A stretch of 64,000 nucleotides of DNA from Monodelphis domestica (Eukaryota > Chordata > Mammalia > Didelphimorphia > Didelphidae), in contig NC_077230.1 of the NCBI RefSeq assembly GCF_027887165.1, forward strand, positions 25,693,942 through 25,757,941. The letters are read 5' to 3'. Shown here piece after piece: positions 21,501 through 33,234 of this stretch. Positions within the stretch are counted from its first letter, which is position 1. Each line of letters starts with the position of its first letter. The notes beneath the pieces were generated by a model. That model had not been told where the DNA came from. It did no database searches and saw only the letters and a program-made list of their open reading frames with translations. The translations under genes were made by a program, and so were the position numbers.

Positions 21501-21787
21501 TCCTGTTTTAAAATAAAATATTACCAATCTGCCCGTCCAGTTGGACTGTTCAGTAGTTCCCTACTCCAAGCAAACAAATCAAAGGCTGTTACAATCTAAC
21601 TTCCTAAACTCTATCAGAGTGAAGATTTGCCAGTGTTGCTGTTTAATAGTTCAGGAAAACTGAAGAAGGCTGTGATTATTATTTTACCAAAACAAAATCA
21701 CAGCAGATCAGCCTTATGAAATGACACATTTGGATGTAGCCATTAGAGATGGAGCACCTGACTCAATAGGTACAATTAAAGTCTTAC

Positions 21788-21950
21788 CTGTGGCAGGCTA
21801 GACATTTCTGTTTAGGTCTAAACCCTGTTACCATGGGACGCCAGCACTCGGCGAAGGGTGTGCTAGAGCAGGGCACTCTCATTTGACACGTTATTTCCCG
21901 ATGACAATTTAGATGCAATATGTTATCAGCAATGATTGGCTCCCAGGACA
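21788..21950 (-). CDS. Candidate internal exon, cysteine-rich, gene unknown
   Basis: On the minus strand an open segment of 163 nt is bounded by a C-rich tract ending CCCATCCCACAAG (acceptor) and CCACAG|GTAAGAC (a near-ideal donor). It enters with two bases completing a codon and leaves with two over. The 53 internal codons include SWEPIIADNI, CHREITCQMRVPC, then C-W-R-P-M-V-T-G and KCLACH. Six Cys (spacings 5, 5, 7, 13, 2) suggest an extracellular disulphide-bonded domain. CpGs are retained in an otherwise CpG-poor region. I do not recognise the family. It is antisense to the 14524 exon, so it would be another gene. It could also be a conserved non-coding element or chance. Confidence 0.42.
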
Positions 21951-22002
21951 CTTGTGGGATGGGAAGGGGGGGGCGCGTCGGGGAACAGACGCTGGTGACC
22001 AC

Positions 22003-22734
22003 AGCAGAGAGAAAAGTGTGGATGGGTCAGAGTTTCATGCCTTGTGAGTCCAGGGCAATGCAAGAGCTGTGGCTTCCTGGCTACAGAAGCTGATTTTCAA
22101 GCCACGAACATATTCTGTTTAAGCAATAGTCAGTCCATTGGGGGCTGTAAGATGAGAAACTGACTGCAGTCACAAGCTGGAGTTGGCATTTATTATTTTT
22201 ATTGGCCACTTGTTCTGCTTCATTCCCTTCCAATGAAGCTGAAGGTTTCTCTTGCTAAACACAGAGATGCTTGTGTGTGCCAGTTCTCTTTTCAAGGAGC
22301 ACAATGCTCTGTGCATAGTAGGTACTTCAAAGTTGATTAAACTGAATTGAGGACCATAGAAACTGATTGTAAAAAAAGAACGATTTGAGGTGAGTAATTT
22401 TATGAATTTATGGCAGAGTACAATGTTTATTCCCTAGAATCAACAAGCTCCTTTCGCAACAAAGTTCCAGAAAGCTAAGGATACCCTTCCAGAATAATAA
22501 TTTAAGCACAAATATAAATGAAACAAAGACCCACTCCTCAGTTGTAAGTCTTGGGGAGTTTCTTCTGCCAACCCCTTTGTTTTAGATTATGACTGATTTC
22601 TGTCCTCCCCATTCTTGTCCATTGCTGTGTTTTTTTTCCACTAGGCTGGGTGCCAGAGACTCTCTCATGGGGACATAAATGTTGCTTCTTCCCCTACTTA
22701 GTTTCTGCTCTCCCAAAATGAAATCGAGGCACTG
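22003..22734. other. Unassigned, partly non-repetitive
   Basis: No repeat family is apparent at 22000-22735. A pyrimidine run ending TTTTTTTTCCACTAG (about 22645) resembles a splice acceptor, but the sequence after it meets a stop with no donor, so I do not call an exon. Confidence 0.4.
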
Positions 22735-22897
22735 CCCCAAAGCTAATTTTCTGCCATGAACTTAGAAATACAGAATCACAGAACTAGATAGTAATCTTTA
22801 GAAAGATTCCAATCCAATCCATTTATTTTACAGATGAGAAAACTGAGACCCAGAAAGGTTAAGTGATTTGTCTAAAGACACAGAGGCACAGAGTTTA
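22735..22897 (-). mobile_element. MIR3/MIR fragment
   Basis: ACAGAATCACAGAACTAGAT, TTTACAGATGAGAAAACTGA and GACCCAGAAAGGTTAAGTGA. Confidence 0.75.
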
Positions 22898-22898
22898 A

Positions 22899-23135
22899 GG
22901 ACAGCTAGATGGCTCAGTGAATAGAATACCTTGCCTGAAGTCATCTTTGTGAGTTCAAATTTGACCTCAGACTCTTACTAGATATTTGACCTTAGGCAAG
23001 TTTGCCTCAATTTCCTCATCTGTAAAATGAGCTGCAAATGGCAAACTACTCTAGTGTCTTTGCCAGGAAAACTCCAAATGGGGTTATGAACAGTCAAATG
23101 GCTGAAACATTCAGACAAAAACAATAGAAAAACTT
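22899..23135 (+). mobile_element. MAR1-type SINE
   Basis: GACAGCTAGATGGCTCAGTG, GAGTTCAAATTTGACCTCAG, CTCATCTGTAAAATGAGCTG, AAACTACTCTAGTGTCTTTG and an RTE-like tail GTCAAATGGCTGAAACATTC. Confidence 0.88.
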
Positions 23136-23229
23136 TGTGATGAGGTTGTTTTTTTTTAATAGTTAGCAATTATTATTTTAAGAAAACAAATTCATGTCTT
23201 CCACTGTGTGACTTCCACTTTGTTCTTTT

Positions 23230-23625
23230 TACTACTTAAGCTTTTTGTGTTTTTACTTCCTGTGTTATCCAGGCTTGAGAAAACTGATCATTAGGTCTGC
23301 TTAATAGATTTCTTTATGCGAAAGAGGTTTACTTTAGAGCATTTATGCTGTTTTGTGTTTTATTCTTTCACATTTTTATTGTCTGACTAGGAACAATATT
23401 TTCATTATACAAGCCTGATGTTGATCCTGCTTACTTTTCAGTCTTCTTGGCCTTGTTTCAACACTATTATCATAGTTACACAAGATCATCTAGGAGTGGG
23501 CTGCTATATTAAAGATCTGGCAGCAAAACCCCAACTGATTTTAGGAGTGTGCTAATTCTTAAATTTGTGTGCTTAAGAAACCCTGATTTGATTGCCAATA
23601 TCTGAGTAATTAGTTACTCAGCCAT
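23230..23625. other. Non-repetitive AT-rich stretch, possible conserved element
   Basis: No repeat recognised. Homeodomain-like ATTA/TAAT cores (GAGTAATTAGTTACTCA palindrome near 23605) are frequent. Function is inference only. Confidence 0.25.
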
Positions 23626-23634
23626 GGAATTGTA

Positions 23635-24400
23635 GATTGTCTGAGTTAGAAGTTGTCTAGTTTAAACTCTTTCTTTATATGGATGAAGAAGAAGAGGCCC
23701 AGAGAAGGTATATGTGGACAAACTGTCACGCAGCCAGTAAGTAGTAAAATATGACTTTTTTTTTTTAAGCTGCCTCACACTATTTAGGGTATGCCTCTCA
23801 ACTTTTGGCTTTTAGGACTGATTTCTTTTTGTTGGGAATTGCATTTCCAAGCTCTATTCCCTATCTCATGTCAAATAGAAGAGCAGTATAGTGTAGTGGG
23901 AAGACTTTTGACCAAGCAGTCAGGAGAACTGGGTTTGAATATTGGTTCTGCCCCTAACATGTTGATTGACCTTGGGCAAGTCATTGCCTCTCCTCTTAGC
24001 TTCAGTTTCCTTAATTCTAAGAATTGGTGTTGGACTAACTGAATCTCTAAGGTCCCTTACAACTCTAATATTCTCTGAAACTTTGTGTAGTATCATCACA
24101 TTAGAGATTACCTACAGAATCCCAGATTAGAGCTAGATAGGACATTAGAGACCAATGAGACCAACCCCCTAGTTTCTTATATAATTAAAACAATTCCTAT
24201 AATTCTTTACATATGTGATCTTTTTTTATCTTCACAACAACCATGGGTGGTTAGTACTATTATTGTCACCATCCTTATTTTACAGATGATGAAACTGAGG
24301 TAGATAAAAATCTTATTCTTGATTTGCCCAGTCACACAGAACTCAGGTCCTCCAGAATCTAGGTCCTGCATTCTATCAAGTAAGACACAAAGCAGCCTCT
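23635..24400. mobile_element. Cluster of MIR/MIR3/MON1 copies
   Basis: Four adjacent old SINEs: 23635-23760 minus (AAGAAGAGGCCCAGAGAAGG), 23878-24080 plus, nearly complete MIR (AGTATAGTGTAGTGGGAAGA, ACTGGGTTTGAATATTGG, CTAAGGTCCCTTACAACTCT), 24100-24180 MIR3-like, and 24180-24400 minus (TTTTACAGATGATGAAACTG). Confidence 0.75.
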
Positions 24401-24419
24401 GTGAAATTTATTTAGGTTC

Positions 24420-24930
24420 AGAAGAGTTAAGGAGGCAATATGGTATGAGGTGGGGGGTGGAAACACTGGCTTTGGATTTAGGGGGCTTAGATTCAAATAC
24501 CATCTCCTGTTGAAGTCACTTAGGTTATCTGGATTTCAGTCTCCTTATATGTAAAATTAGAGTGTTGAACATGAACCCCTTTGGCAGTCTAGTAAAGCCC
24601 ATGTGCCACTTCTCAGAATTATGTTTTTGAACACATAGGATTATAAAGGAAACCAATTATACTGAAATAAAGATTTAATTTTTCCCATCCAAGTTCACAA
24701 CCCTCCACTTGAAATCTGTCTCTGGACCTCAAATTAAAATATAGTTGGCTTTTGGGGTCCCTTTCAGCCCTAAACCTATGAACCTGAGTTCAAATCTCCC
24801 TTTTGTTACTACCCTTATACCTTTGGGCAAATCATTTAACCTCTCTGGTCTTGATTTTCCTGTCTGTAAAATGAGGAGGGGGAACTGAACTCAGTGATTA
24901 CTAGGGTTCGTCCCAACTCTAAACTTATGA
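24420..24930 (+). mobile_element. Two plus-strand MIR copies
   Basis: 24420-24560 (GCAATATGGTATGAGG, TTAGATTCAAATACCATCTC) and 24775-24930 (TTTGGGCAAATCATTTAACC, TGTCTGTAAAATGAGGAGGG). Confidence 0.7.
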
Positions 24931-25239
24931 TTGTTTGATTTGACTTGCTCAAGGTCTCCCAGATCATAAATAGTAGAAGTCCCTGTAGAGTTTCATGATT
25001 CTGTGAGTAAACAAATATTTACTAGACAAGAGAATAAGCAATACCACATCATACCAGTTCTCTAGAAAAAGTAGCCTTGAACTGAAGTAATAAAAGGAAT
25101 TTATCTTCAAGAAATGGCTCTCTAGTTCTCACTCACCATAATTTTGTTTTTCTTTGCCTTAAGACAGATAAAAACTAAAATGCACATTTATTCGGAGTAG
25201 AGATTGTATTTTATTCATAAAAATGATAATGGGTTATAC

Positions 25240-25605
25240 ATACACACATCATTTGATTCTCTCAACTGAGTGAGGTAGGTAATGCAGATATCATCTCCTC
25301 CATTTCATGGATATGGAAAGCAAGACCAGAGACTAAATGATGGTTCAACATCACAGAGCTATACGTGATGAAGCCTTCATTCGGTTAGATCTTTAGACTC
25401 TTTAAGTTCTAGGCTTTCTCCACTATACAACATTATCTCCTTAATTTATCTTCATATCTTCTTGATAGTACTTGTAATTGTATTTGTACTTGTAATGTAA
25501 TTGAACAGAATCTCCATGAGGGCTGAAGCCATTCCATTTTTGTTTTGCGTATACCCAATACTTAAGTAGTATCCACCATATAGAAGTTGCTTGTTGTGTA
25601 GTAGG
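25240..25605. mobile_element. MON1/MIR then L2 3' fragment
   Basis: 25240-25432 is a minus CORE-SINE (CATTTGATTCTCTCAACTGA, CATCACAGAGCTATACGTGA). 25500-25605 resembles the L2 3' end (CTCCATGAGGGCTGAAGCCA, ATACCCAATACTTAAG). Confidence 0.55.
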
Positions 25606-25699
25606 GGCAGTAATCCTAGGTGCCATTCCTCTAGTAAGTATAAGTAACAGATATTTGTTGATGGAATGACTAGAGTAATTTAATGGAATAAAACTACAT

Positions 25700-26750
25700 T
25701 TTTGCAAAAGGTACAAAATACGAAGAACTGCCAGAATGAGTAATTATATAAAAATAAGACTACAGAGAGCCAAATGAGACATGAAGTGTTCTGAACAAAA
25801 ACTCTATTTGGAAAGGCAACAGGTCACAGTACCATTAATTTGGAAGGTACTTGGATATCAAAACAAGCTAGACCATTATTCCAGGTGACTTGAAGAGTCT
25901 CAAGAACTTTTGAGCAGGATTTTCAGATGGAGATTTAGGAGAGGTCTGGATAAGGAACATCATTCACTGATGGGACAACTAAGCATCTGTTTTCCAAGAA
26001 ATAATTGTTTGCACCTGGTTGTTCTAGTTTCACAGAGCACTCTGGGCTCTGGACCTCAGGGGATTCATCCCAGAGCCAAATGATTCACTCACCCACCATT
26101 TCTTTAGGCCCTGCTGGATACTTCCTTAGCCAGTGCTCTCCGGGAAGCTGATACATGACTTTGCACATGATGGCTCAGATTAACCCAGAGATCTGGGGTT
26201 ATAGATCCCTTGGATGGTTTTATTGTTGTTTTTATTTTCTCTTGTTTTTATTACAAAATGATTGATGGCCCTAAACAGAGCTTGGAAGCAGAAAGAACTA
26301 TTCCCTCAGATGGACCACTGGGTCAAGGAAGTTCATTTCCTCCCTCTCCTGAGTAGCTTGATCTGTCCATCAAACATTCCTGACAATAACACAGTTGCGC
26401 CAGGTTTGCGTCCCTGTATGTGATGTACGTCATTAAAAGCCAAGTGAGAAGAGAACAAAGAACGAAGAAGTTGGGAACAGAACAGGCAGGTAAAGGGAGA
26501 AGGGGAAGGGACTTGCAGGCTAGGCACCACGTGGTTCCTTAGAGGAATAATTGTCTACCCTTTCTAATAAACTTTATAAAATATATATCTGGGTAGAAAT
26601 ATTATTTCAATTCCTACACCTCTTTATTTGAAAAGAAACTTTGAGGTCAGCCCACAGAATTTCATCTGCTCTTCATATTTGCACATATCCCCTCCCCATC
26701 TTAAAATATAGCAGTTGCTCAATCTATTTTCTTGTAGAATTATAGCATCA
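25700..26750. other. Mostly non-repetitive intron sequence
   Basis: No transposon recognised from about 25860 to 26720. 26020-26420 contains clustered factor-like motifs: TGATTGATGG (PBX/HOX-like) near 26260 and a CRE-like TACGTCA near 26427. No open frame has exon-like flanks. Confidence 0.35.
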
Positions 26751-26754
26751 TAGA

Positions 26755-26830
26755 TTAGAAGATGGAAGAGACCTAGCAGACAGCTAGTCTAACTACCTCA
26801 TTTTCTAGAGAAGGATTTCCTACACTTTCT
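26755..26830 (-). mobile_element. MIR3-like fragment
   Basis: AGCATCATAGATTAGAAGAT, then CTAGTCTAACTACCTCATTT. 26830-27510 otherwise shows nothing I can name apart from TGTATGGTG-type short repeats at 27235-27290. Confidence 0.5.
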
Positions 26831-27509
26831 CACTCGATTCACTCCCGGTGAATATCACTTCTTTGCTGATTTTATTTCTGGCTTCTGTGATTCTGAGTTG
26901 CCATTTAACAAAGGCTAATCAGAGTTGTCTAGATGCCTCTTTGGGTTTTATGTTAAGAACTTTCAGGGAGTTTGGCTAAGACCTCAGTACCCAGTGTGGT
27001 ATGGCAAGGAAGGGGTACCATCTGACTAAGTCCACCCCCTTGACTCTCCTACAGAAGTTAATCCCACAAAGAGCTGTGGTCCATATGGGTGTAATGGGTT
27101 TTACATGGGTATTATTCAGAGGAACTATATCAGACTTGTTACCAGTGACTAAGCATTGGTGAGACATTGTCTCCTTTTTCTTGGTAAGACTGACACTGTA
27201 ATCCTCTACAGAGGATGCTTTTCACTTTGATTTTAGTGTATGGTGTATTTTGTATATGTATGGTGTATAGTGTATTTTAGTGTATGTTTAGCTTTTGTTA
27301 GGACACTTACAATCAGTCCCTGATTTTCTTCATGCTTTTGGTTACTGGAGCTATGAACCTGTGCCTTAGATCAGGGAAACTCCTTGCCATATTCCAGGCA
27401 ATATTCTTCATCTTCCCAATATGGTTTTCTGAATTGTCTTGTGCAAAGAATAGCAGAGACCAATGACACTGATCAGAGAATAGGGTTGGTGGTGGTGGCG
27501 ATGGTGGTG

Positions 27510-27915
27510 TAAGGTGTAAGAAGACTGGAAATTAGGAAGGGACCTAGTTATGAAGAGCTTTAAAAACAAAACAGTGGATTTTCTATCTGATCCTATAGGT
27601 AATAGGGAGCCACTGCAGTTATTGAATAGGGTGGGGGCATGATCAGGACAACCCTTTTGGAATTTCAGTTTGATTGTCTAGAGGAGGGTAAACAGGAATG
27701 GGAAAATGCTTGAGGCAGGGAGACTATCCAATTATTGCAATAGTCCGAAGATGAGGTGATAAGAATCTGCACTATTGTGGTGTAAGTAGTTTCAGAAACA
27801 GAAGAGAGTGCATGTGAAAAATGTTATGAAGGTGGAATCGACATGACTCAGTACCTGATTGGATGGAGGGGGTGTGGTGAGAGGGAGTGAAGATTTGAAA
27901 AGGACACAGGTTATA
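27510..27915 (-). mobile_element. L2 internal fragment
   Basis: AATAGGGAGCCACTGCAG, GGGGGCATGATCAGGACAAC, TGCAATAGTCCGAAGATGAG and GGTGGAATCGACATGACTCA are in the order of antisense LINE-2. Confidence 0.75.
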
Positions 27916-27919
27916 AAGA

Positions 27920-28590
27920 AATGGAACTCTAATATTACTGTGAATTCAGAAGTATTTTTTCTTGATCTTATCTAAGACAGACATTTAAGAAATAAATGCA
28001 TTTTAATGGTACAATAAGTTTTGACTCTCACAGAAAATTGTGGTCAGTTTGGATACTCGAGAATACTTGTGAAATTCTGGCATCATTTTCTTTTACACAA
28101 AATGAAATGGAACTGACCCTAGATTTCTCATTCGTATTTTCCTTGCACTCTACTTTGGAGGTCCTCTGCTATTGCAGGTGGTGTGGCTACTACTATTTCT
28201 ATGTGGCTTTATGTGCATTAATAGCTCAGAGCAGCTCCTCATCTAAGGAGGTAGAAGAGTTTTTATCTGCTGAGTAGCATGTAGCACTTGGTCCAGTGTT
28301 AATATTTCTTTCCATCTAAGTTTGTGGGATATAATGCAGGGATTAGGAGACGGGATAAGGATGATGAGGAGAAAGGGAATGGGTTTGAGAGAATGAAGAG
28401 ATCATTCTTCTCCTCCCTTCCTTCTTGGTGGGGGGGGATAGCCAAATCCTGTCCTCTTGAAAGGGAAGTACATCCCCCAGAGAATGTTTTCTGGGAGATG
28501 GAAGACAGGAGACTAGAGAGGGAAGCCTTAGTGAGATAACAAGATACCCCGCTAAGGTCTATCTATCCTTGAGAGACAAGATGAATTCTT
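27920..28590. other. No recognisable gene or repeat
   Basis: Two open frames of 70-93 codons occur on the plus strand (27996-28277, 28324-28539), but neither shows a known domain, splice flanks or unusual CpG retention. Confidence 0.4.
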
Positions 28591-28599
28591 ATGCCTCTG

Positions 28600-29395
28600 C
28601 TTCCCCCAGGGACATCAACTGTCAGTCCTTTTCAGGCTCTTAGGGCTACTCCACTGCCAAGGAGAGATGTCAATTCCTTGGGTCAGGCAATCTAGAATTC
28701 TTGAGATCTAGAAGTCAGCCCCCCTTTTGGGGGAGAGGTGTGACCCTCCCCCAATCTTCAATCCCCTTAACTATATTGGTTATAGACTGACTCAGACTTA
28801 AATCTTGAATAACAGGTGATTTATTGGATTTCAAACAGGGAAGGGATGACAAGGATATCAACTAGGAGAGTGGGTAAACAAGGAAGCCCTACAAATTATT
28901 CCCTCTAGCGGATTGGCCCTCCAAAGTCTGGGGTTCAAGGCTTCTCAGCCTTGATCCCTCTTTCTTGCCAACTGCTTTTTAGTCCCTACCCTTAAGCTGA
29001 CTAACCTTGAATGTAGGAGTCCAGGGACATGTAAGGGAGAGAGAGACAGAGAGAGAAATCCTTGGAAAGGATCTATGGATGGCTCTGTTATAAAAAGTCC
29101 CAATTCAGAACCTCAAGGAGGACTTTAGACTGTTGTCATGAAGAGTTTGTTTGGAGGTATTCAGGGGTTCAGAAAGGACAGTAGATCTTGTAAGATATGG
29201 GTTTCTCCTGAACTTCTGGGTATCCACCTCTCTCCTTTCCTTCCCCAAGCCAGAAGTGACTGGTTAGTTGGATCTCCAAGCCTCTGTTCCTTCCTTAGAA
29301 TTTTCAGCTTCTTCTTTCCCTTCCCCCACTCTTCCTTCAGCTAGTCTCTTTCAGAGACTGTTCTTTCCTTGATGTGGACTATCTCTTTTCTTATC
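28600..29395 (-). mobile_element. Possible ERV LTR
   Basis: On the minus strand AATAAATCACC (28816-28825) is a typical LTR poly(A) signal context, and a TTTTTATAA box lies about 270 bp upstream (near 29090). Pyrimidine-rich blocks flank them. Ends and target duplication are not clear. Confidence 0.38.
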
Positions 29396-29479
29396 TTACA
29401 GGGAGTGATGGACTTTTTAATTACAGCATGTTGTCCTTTTCTGTGGATGATCTGGGGTTATCTTTTAGCCTTGCCATTA

Positions 29480-29838
29480 AACAGGACACAATCTTCTTGC
29501 TTTGGGCATTTTCTCTAACTCTCCTGTGTATGGAATGTTCTTCCTTCTCATCTTTACCTCCTGGCTTTCTTCAAGTCCAAGTTAAAATCCTTCCTTCTAG
29601 AAGAAGCTCCTCCTAATTCCCCTTAATAGTAATGACTTTTCTCTGGAATTATTTCCAATATGTCATATTTATATCTTATTTGTATATAGTTGTTTATATG
29701 TTGTCTGCCCCACTAGATTATGACCTCCTTAAGGGCAGGGACTGTCTTTTCTCTTTCTTTGAATTCCCAGCATTTAGTCCAGTGCCTGGCAAAGAGTAGG
29801 TGCCAAATAAACATTTCCTGGCTGATTGATTGATTGAC
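29480..29838 (+). mobile_element. L2 3' end with TGAT tail
   Basis: CTTCAAGTCCAAGTTAAAAT, CCCCACTAGATTATGACCTC, TTAAGGGCAGGGACTGTCTT, AGTGCCTGGCAAAGAGTAGG and GCTGATTGATTGATTGAC, the family's short tandem 3' terminus. Confidence 0.88.
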
Positions 29839-30059
29839 AATGGTCCTCTTGACTTGAATAATTTATTCTGTGTACTTCATCATATTGACAAGTATGCATT
29901 TTACTATTTTTATCCATATGCCAATGGAAAATTGTGGAGGATGCCCATCTTAGGCTACTTGTTGTAGGGACTGAACAGAGTTATTTGGGTTTCTTTTATC
30001 TTGTAGCTTTTAAAGAGACAAAACTCTAATATTCTCATTTACTGTGCCTCTTTCTTTTT

Positions 30060-30225
30060 GGAAAAATTTTATTTAATTAATTAATTTGGAGCATTTTTCC
30101 ATGATTACAAGATTCATGTTCTTTCCCTCCCTTCCCTTCTTCCCCTCCTATAGCCTACACGCGATTCCACTGGGTTTTACATGTGTCATTGATCAAGACC
30201 TATTTCCATATTATTTTTTTTTTAC
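30060..30225 (-). mobile_element. L1 3' UTR fragment
   Basis: Antisense L1 tail (AAATTTTATTTAATTAATTA), pyrimidine run, CGATTCCACTGGGTTTTACA and TGATCAAGACCTATTTCCAT. Truncated after about 165 bp. Confidence 0.85.
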
Positions 30226-30329
30226 GTGCCTCTTAGTAAGACTTTGGACTTCATAACACCTCAACTCCAGTCTTCTTAATTTGAATCTTTCTAGTAAACC
30301 ATGACATTTAACTATATAGTCCTACAAAG

Positions 30330-30540
30330 GGCTTTAATGCTCATGTAGAAAATCTCCCTAGCTGCGAGTTAGGAGAATTTAATTCTGGCCTTCAAATATG
30401 TCAATAACCTCTTGTGTAGTAACATCAAGCAACTTGCTTAAACTCCCTTAAGATCAATTTCTGCATCTTTAAAATGAGGAGTCTGTGTCTGTGTGTGCGT
30501 ATGTCTATATTAGATGATTTCTAAGTCCTCTTCAGATATT
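30330..30540 (+). mobile_element. MIR
   Basis: GAATTTAATTCTGGCCTTCA, GCAACTTGCTTAAACTCCC and TTTCTGCATCTTTAAAATGA with an expanded TGTG segment. Confidence 0.6.
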
Positions 30541-31640
30541 ACCTTCTATTTTATTATTTTATTTATTTATTATTCTTATTTGGTATCACTCACATCAGAG
30601 CTAAGTGATATAAAAAACTCTATCTGGAAACACACACTTACTTGGATGCCAGTCAGAGTTTGTTTATTATAGATGACTGATTCCCCATCACTGGAGCCTA
30701 TAATTCATCTCCAGTATAAGGATAGTGGTAGTTTTGCCTTTTTATAACTTATATCTCAATGTCTCATGGAATCACTAGCTTCCACTCAACCAATTCTTAT
30801 TTTTAAGGAACTATTTTCTTCAAGGTTTTTTTTTTTTGGTGCCTCTTTATCAAGCTGTTAATTATATTTTCATAATTTTCTTACATTACTCTCATTCATT
30901 TTCCAAATTTCTCTTCTACTGCTTTTATTTTAGTCTTAAATTTTTTTTGCTCTTTTTATCTTTTTTTTTTTTTAGCTCGTCAGGGAATTATTTGGGGGCT
31001 TGTGTCAAATCTGCATTTTTTTTTTTTTGCGGCAACTTTTCAAGTCACTACCTGCTAAGTTTGTGTCTTGAGATTCCTTGTCACCACACAAGATTTTTAT
31101 GGTCAGATTCTTTCTTTCTTTTTTAAAATTTGCTCATTTTTCCAGCCTACTTCTTGATTTTCGATGTTATATTAGAGTTGGGCTCTGCTCACCTCAGAGG
31201 GTGGAGTGAGGAGGATGTCTGGTCTGAGTTTCTGTCTTTTGTGTCCTGCTGCTTTCACAACGCATTGGGACACTGTGAGTTTTCCATGCTTCCAATGTGA
31301 TATTATTGGTGAAAGATTTGTTCACTCTCTGTAGTTTTTATACAGATAGAACCCCTATTCCACTGAGACTATAATATTCCTTTCTGCCCTGAAACTGTGT
31401 ACTAATATTGGGTAGCAGAGCTTCTAGATGGTCCCATGCCTGCTACCAGTGCTAGTGCAAGGATCCCTGGGATCTGTCTGTGCTCAAATGTTCAGTCATC
31501 TTCTTTTCTTTGTGCACTTTGCTATTCTCTGCTGCTGCTACCATAGCCACAAATCAGTACCACTTCCATTCCTGGATGACTCTTCTTTTCTCCTTCCATT
31601 TCTTTGCTTCTTCCCTCTCTCCCACCTCCTGTCCTATCCT
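30541..31640. other. AT-/T-rich intron, nothing recognised
   Basis: Several T-runs (30823-30838, 30961-30974, 31017-31029). No family or gene is identifiable. Confidence 0.35.
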
Positions 31641-31742
31641 GTCCTGTCCCTCTGTCCCTCTCTCCCTCCGTCTCTCCGTCCCTCCATCCCTCTCTCCCTC
31701 TGTCCCTCCCTCCTTCCTTCATTCCATCCTTCCTTCCTTCTA
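31640..31742. repeat. (TCCC/TCCTTCC)n pyrimidine tract
   Basis: Degenerate CCTGTCC, CCCTCTCTC and CCTTCCTT motifs with no strand-specific gene signal. Confidence 0.85.
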
Positions 31743-31839
31743 AGAGTAATATCTACATTCTGACATAACCTTTCACCATTGTTATGCAGAAGATTTAATG
31801 AAAAAAATTTTTATTAGCCTTGCAATTTCAACCTCAAAG

Positions 31840-31990
31840 ACAGCTCCAAGTGAGAAATGCCATCTACTGAGGAACCTAGCCTCTTACATTATTAGGGAGT
31901 TGCCTAGGAGTACTGAGAAGTTAAATGAATTGTCCAAGATTACACAGTCATATGTGTCAGGGATGGAACTTAAATCCAGGTCTTCCCAAC
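31840..31990 (-). mobile_element. MIR/MAR-type fragment
   Basis: AATTGTCCAAGATTACACAG, GATGGAACTTAAATCCAGGT. Confidence 0.6.
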
Positions 31991-32189
31991 TTTCTCTGAG
32001 GGAGCCTTTATATGTATTCTCTCTATGTACATTCTATGTATACTTCCTCTAATCTATTTTGAATAGTCTTGCTAAAATCCCATCTTCAGTTATTTCAGTT
32101 CACTCTAGATATTAATTATTAAGTGTTTTCACTGAAGTTTCAGCTGATTTAAAAGAACCAAATGGGTTTGATAAATTGATAGCTATCTT

Positions 32190-32400
32190 ACTAGATGAAA
32201 CATTTATTGAACACTTAATATGTTTCATGAATTGTTTTTGGTATTTGGAAGCAGAAGTACAAACAAGCAAGGAAATCTCTATTTTCAAGAGGCTGACATT
32301 TTAATGTGGGGAGAAAAGCACATAAAATGAATCTAGATAGTGAGGAAAGAGAGGGAAAGGGAAACAAAAACTTGACAGCCAGTGGTGAAAATGCTGTGAA
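32190..32400 (-). mobile_element. CORE-SINE/L2-type fragment
   Basis: AACATTTATTGAACACTTAA, AGTACAAACAAGCAAGGAAA and TTTTCAAGAGGCTGACATTT. Confidence 0.5.
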
Positions 32401-32629
32401 GGCCTAGAAATGGACAAGATTTGGTCAAAACTAACCTGTCAGAGGCAGAACAAGGTTATGATGAAGAGGAGATGATGGCCCGAGTAGAATTGGCATATCC
32501 TATAAATGGCAATGAAATACTAGAGAACCTGATTCTAATAGGTGCTGGCAATTTTCTTCTTTGATTTCCTAAAATATTTCCAGGTTTTTTGTTTGTTCTT
32601 GGTTTTCAGGGAGTCTGATAATTCTGTTT

Positions 32630-32945
32630 TTAAAAATCATATATTTTATTTATTTCATTAAATATTTCCCAATTACATGTAAAAGTTTTAAACATTCATT
32701 TTTAAAAATTTTGATTACACAATTCTCTGTTCTACTTCTCCCATTGGAAAGGTAAGCAATATGATATTGATAAAATATGTGAAGTTATGCAAAACATTTT
32801 CTTATCCTTATGTTGCAAGAGAAAACACACAAACTAGAAAAATAAAGTGTGCTTCAATCTGCAATCTGCAAAAAATACATTATTTCTCTCTTGAGAGATA
32901 GGTAGCATTTTTTTTTATCATTGGTCCTTTGTAATTGTCTTGGAT
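32630..32945 (-). mobile_element. L1 3' end
   Basis: CCCAATTACATGTAAAAGTT, GTTATGCAAAACATTTTCTT, CTTCAATCTGCAATCTGCAA; joins a MIR-like piece (32950-33035). Confidence 0.8.
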
Positions 32946-33234
32946 TATTGTGAAGTATAGATGAAGAAATTGAGGTGCAGACATACCTTGCCTAGAATTA
33001 CATAGTAAGTCAAAGCTGGTGTTTGAAATAAAATCCTCTTTTGACTGTTACAATTGCCTGTTATTATTACACTGACTTAGACTGATTCTTTGTCAACTCA
33101 TGTTCACCTACACAGCCACCTACTTATAGTAACTGCAAAAGTGAACTTACTTTAGCCTTCTCTACAGCAGTAGTATTAGTAAGACATGCTGCTAAGCATT
33201 AAGATGAAGTAGGAGTATGATGACAACTGACCAA

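Noticed and set aside
22640..22730. Plus-strand second exon after TTTTTTTTCCACTAG that would be in phase with the 14524 exon
   Set aside because: The frame meets a stop after about 25 codons, no donor follows and there is no CpG retention or conserved-looking domain. The acceptor motif alone is common by chance.
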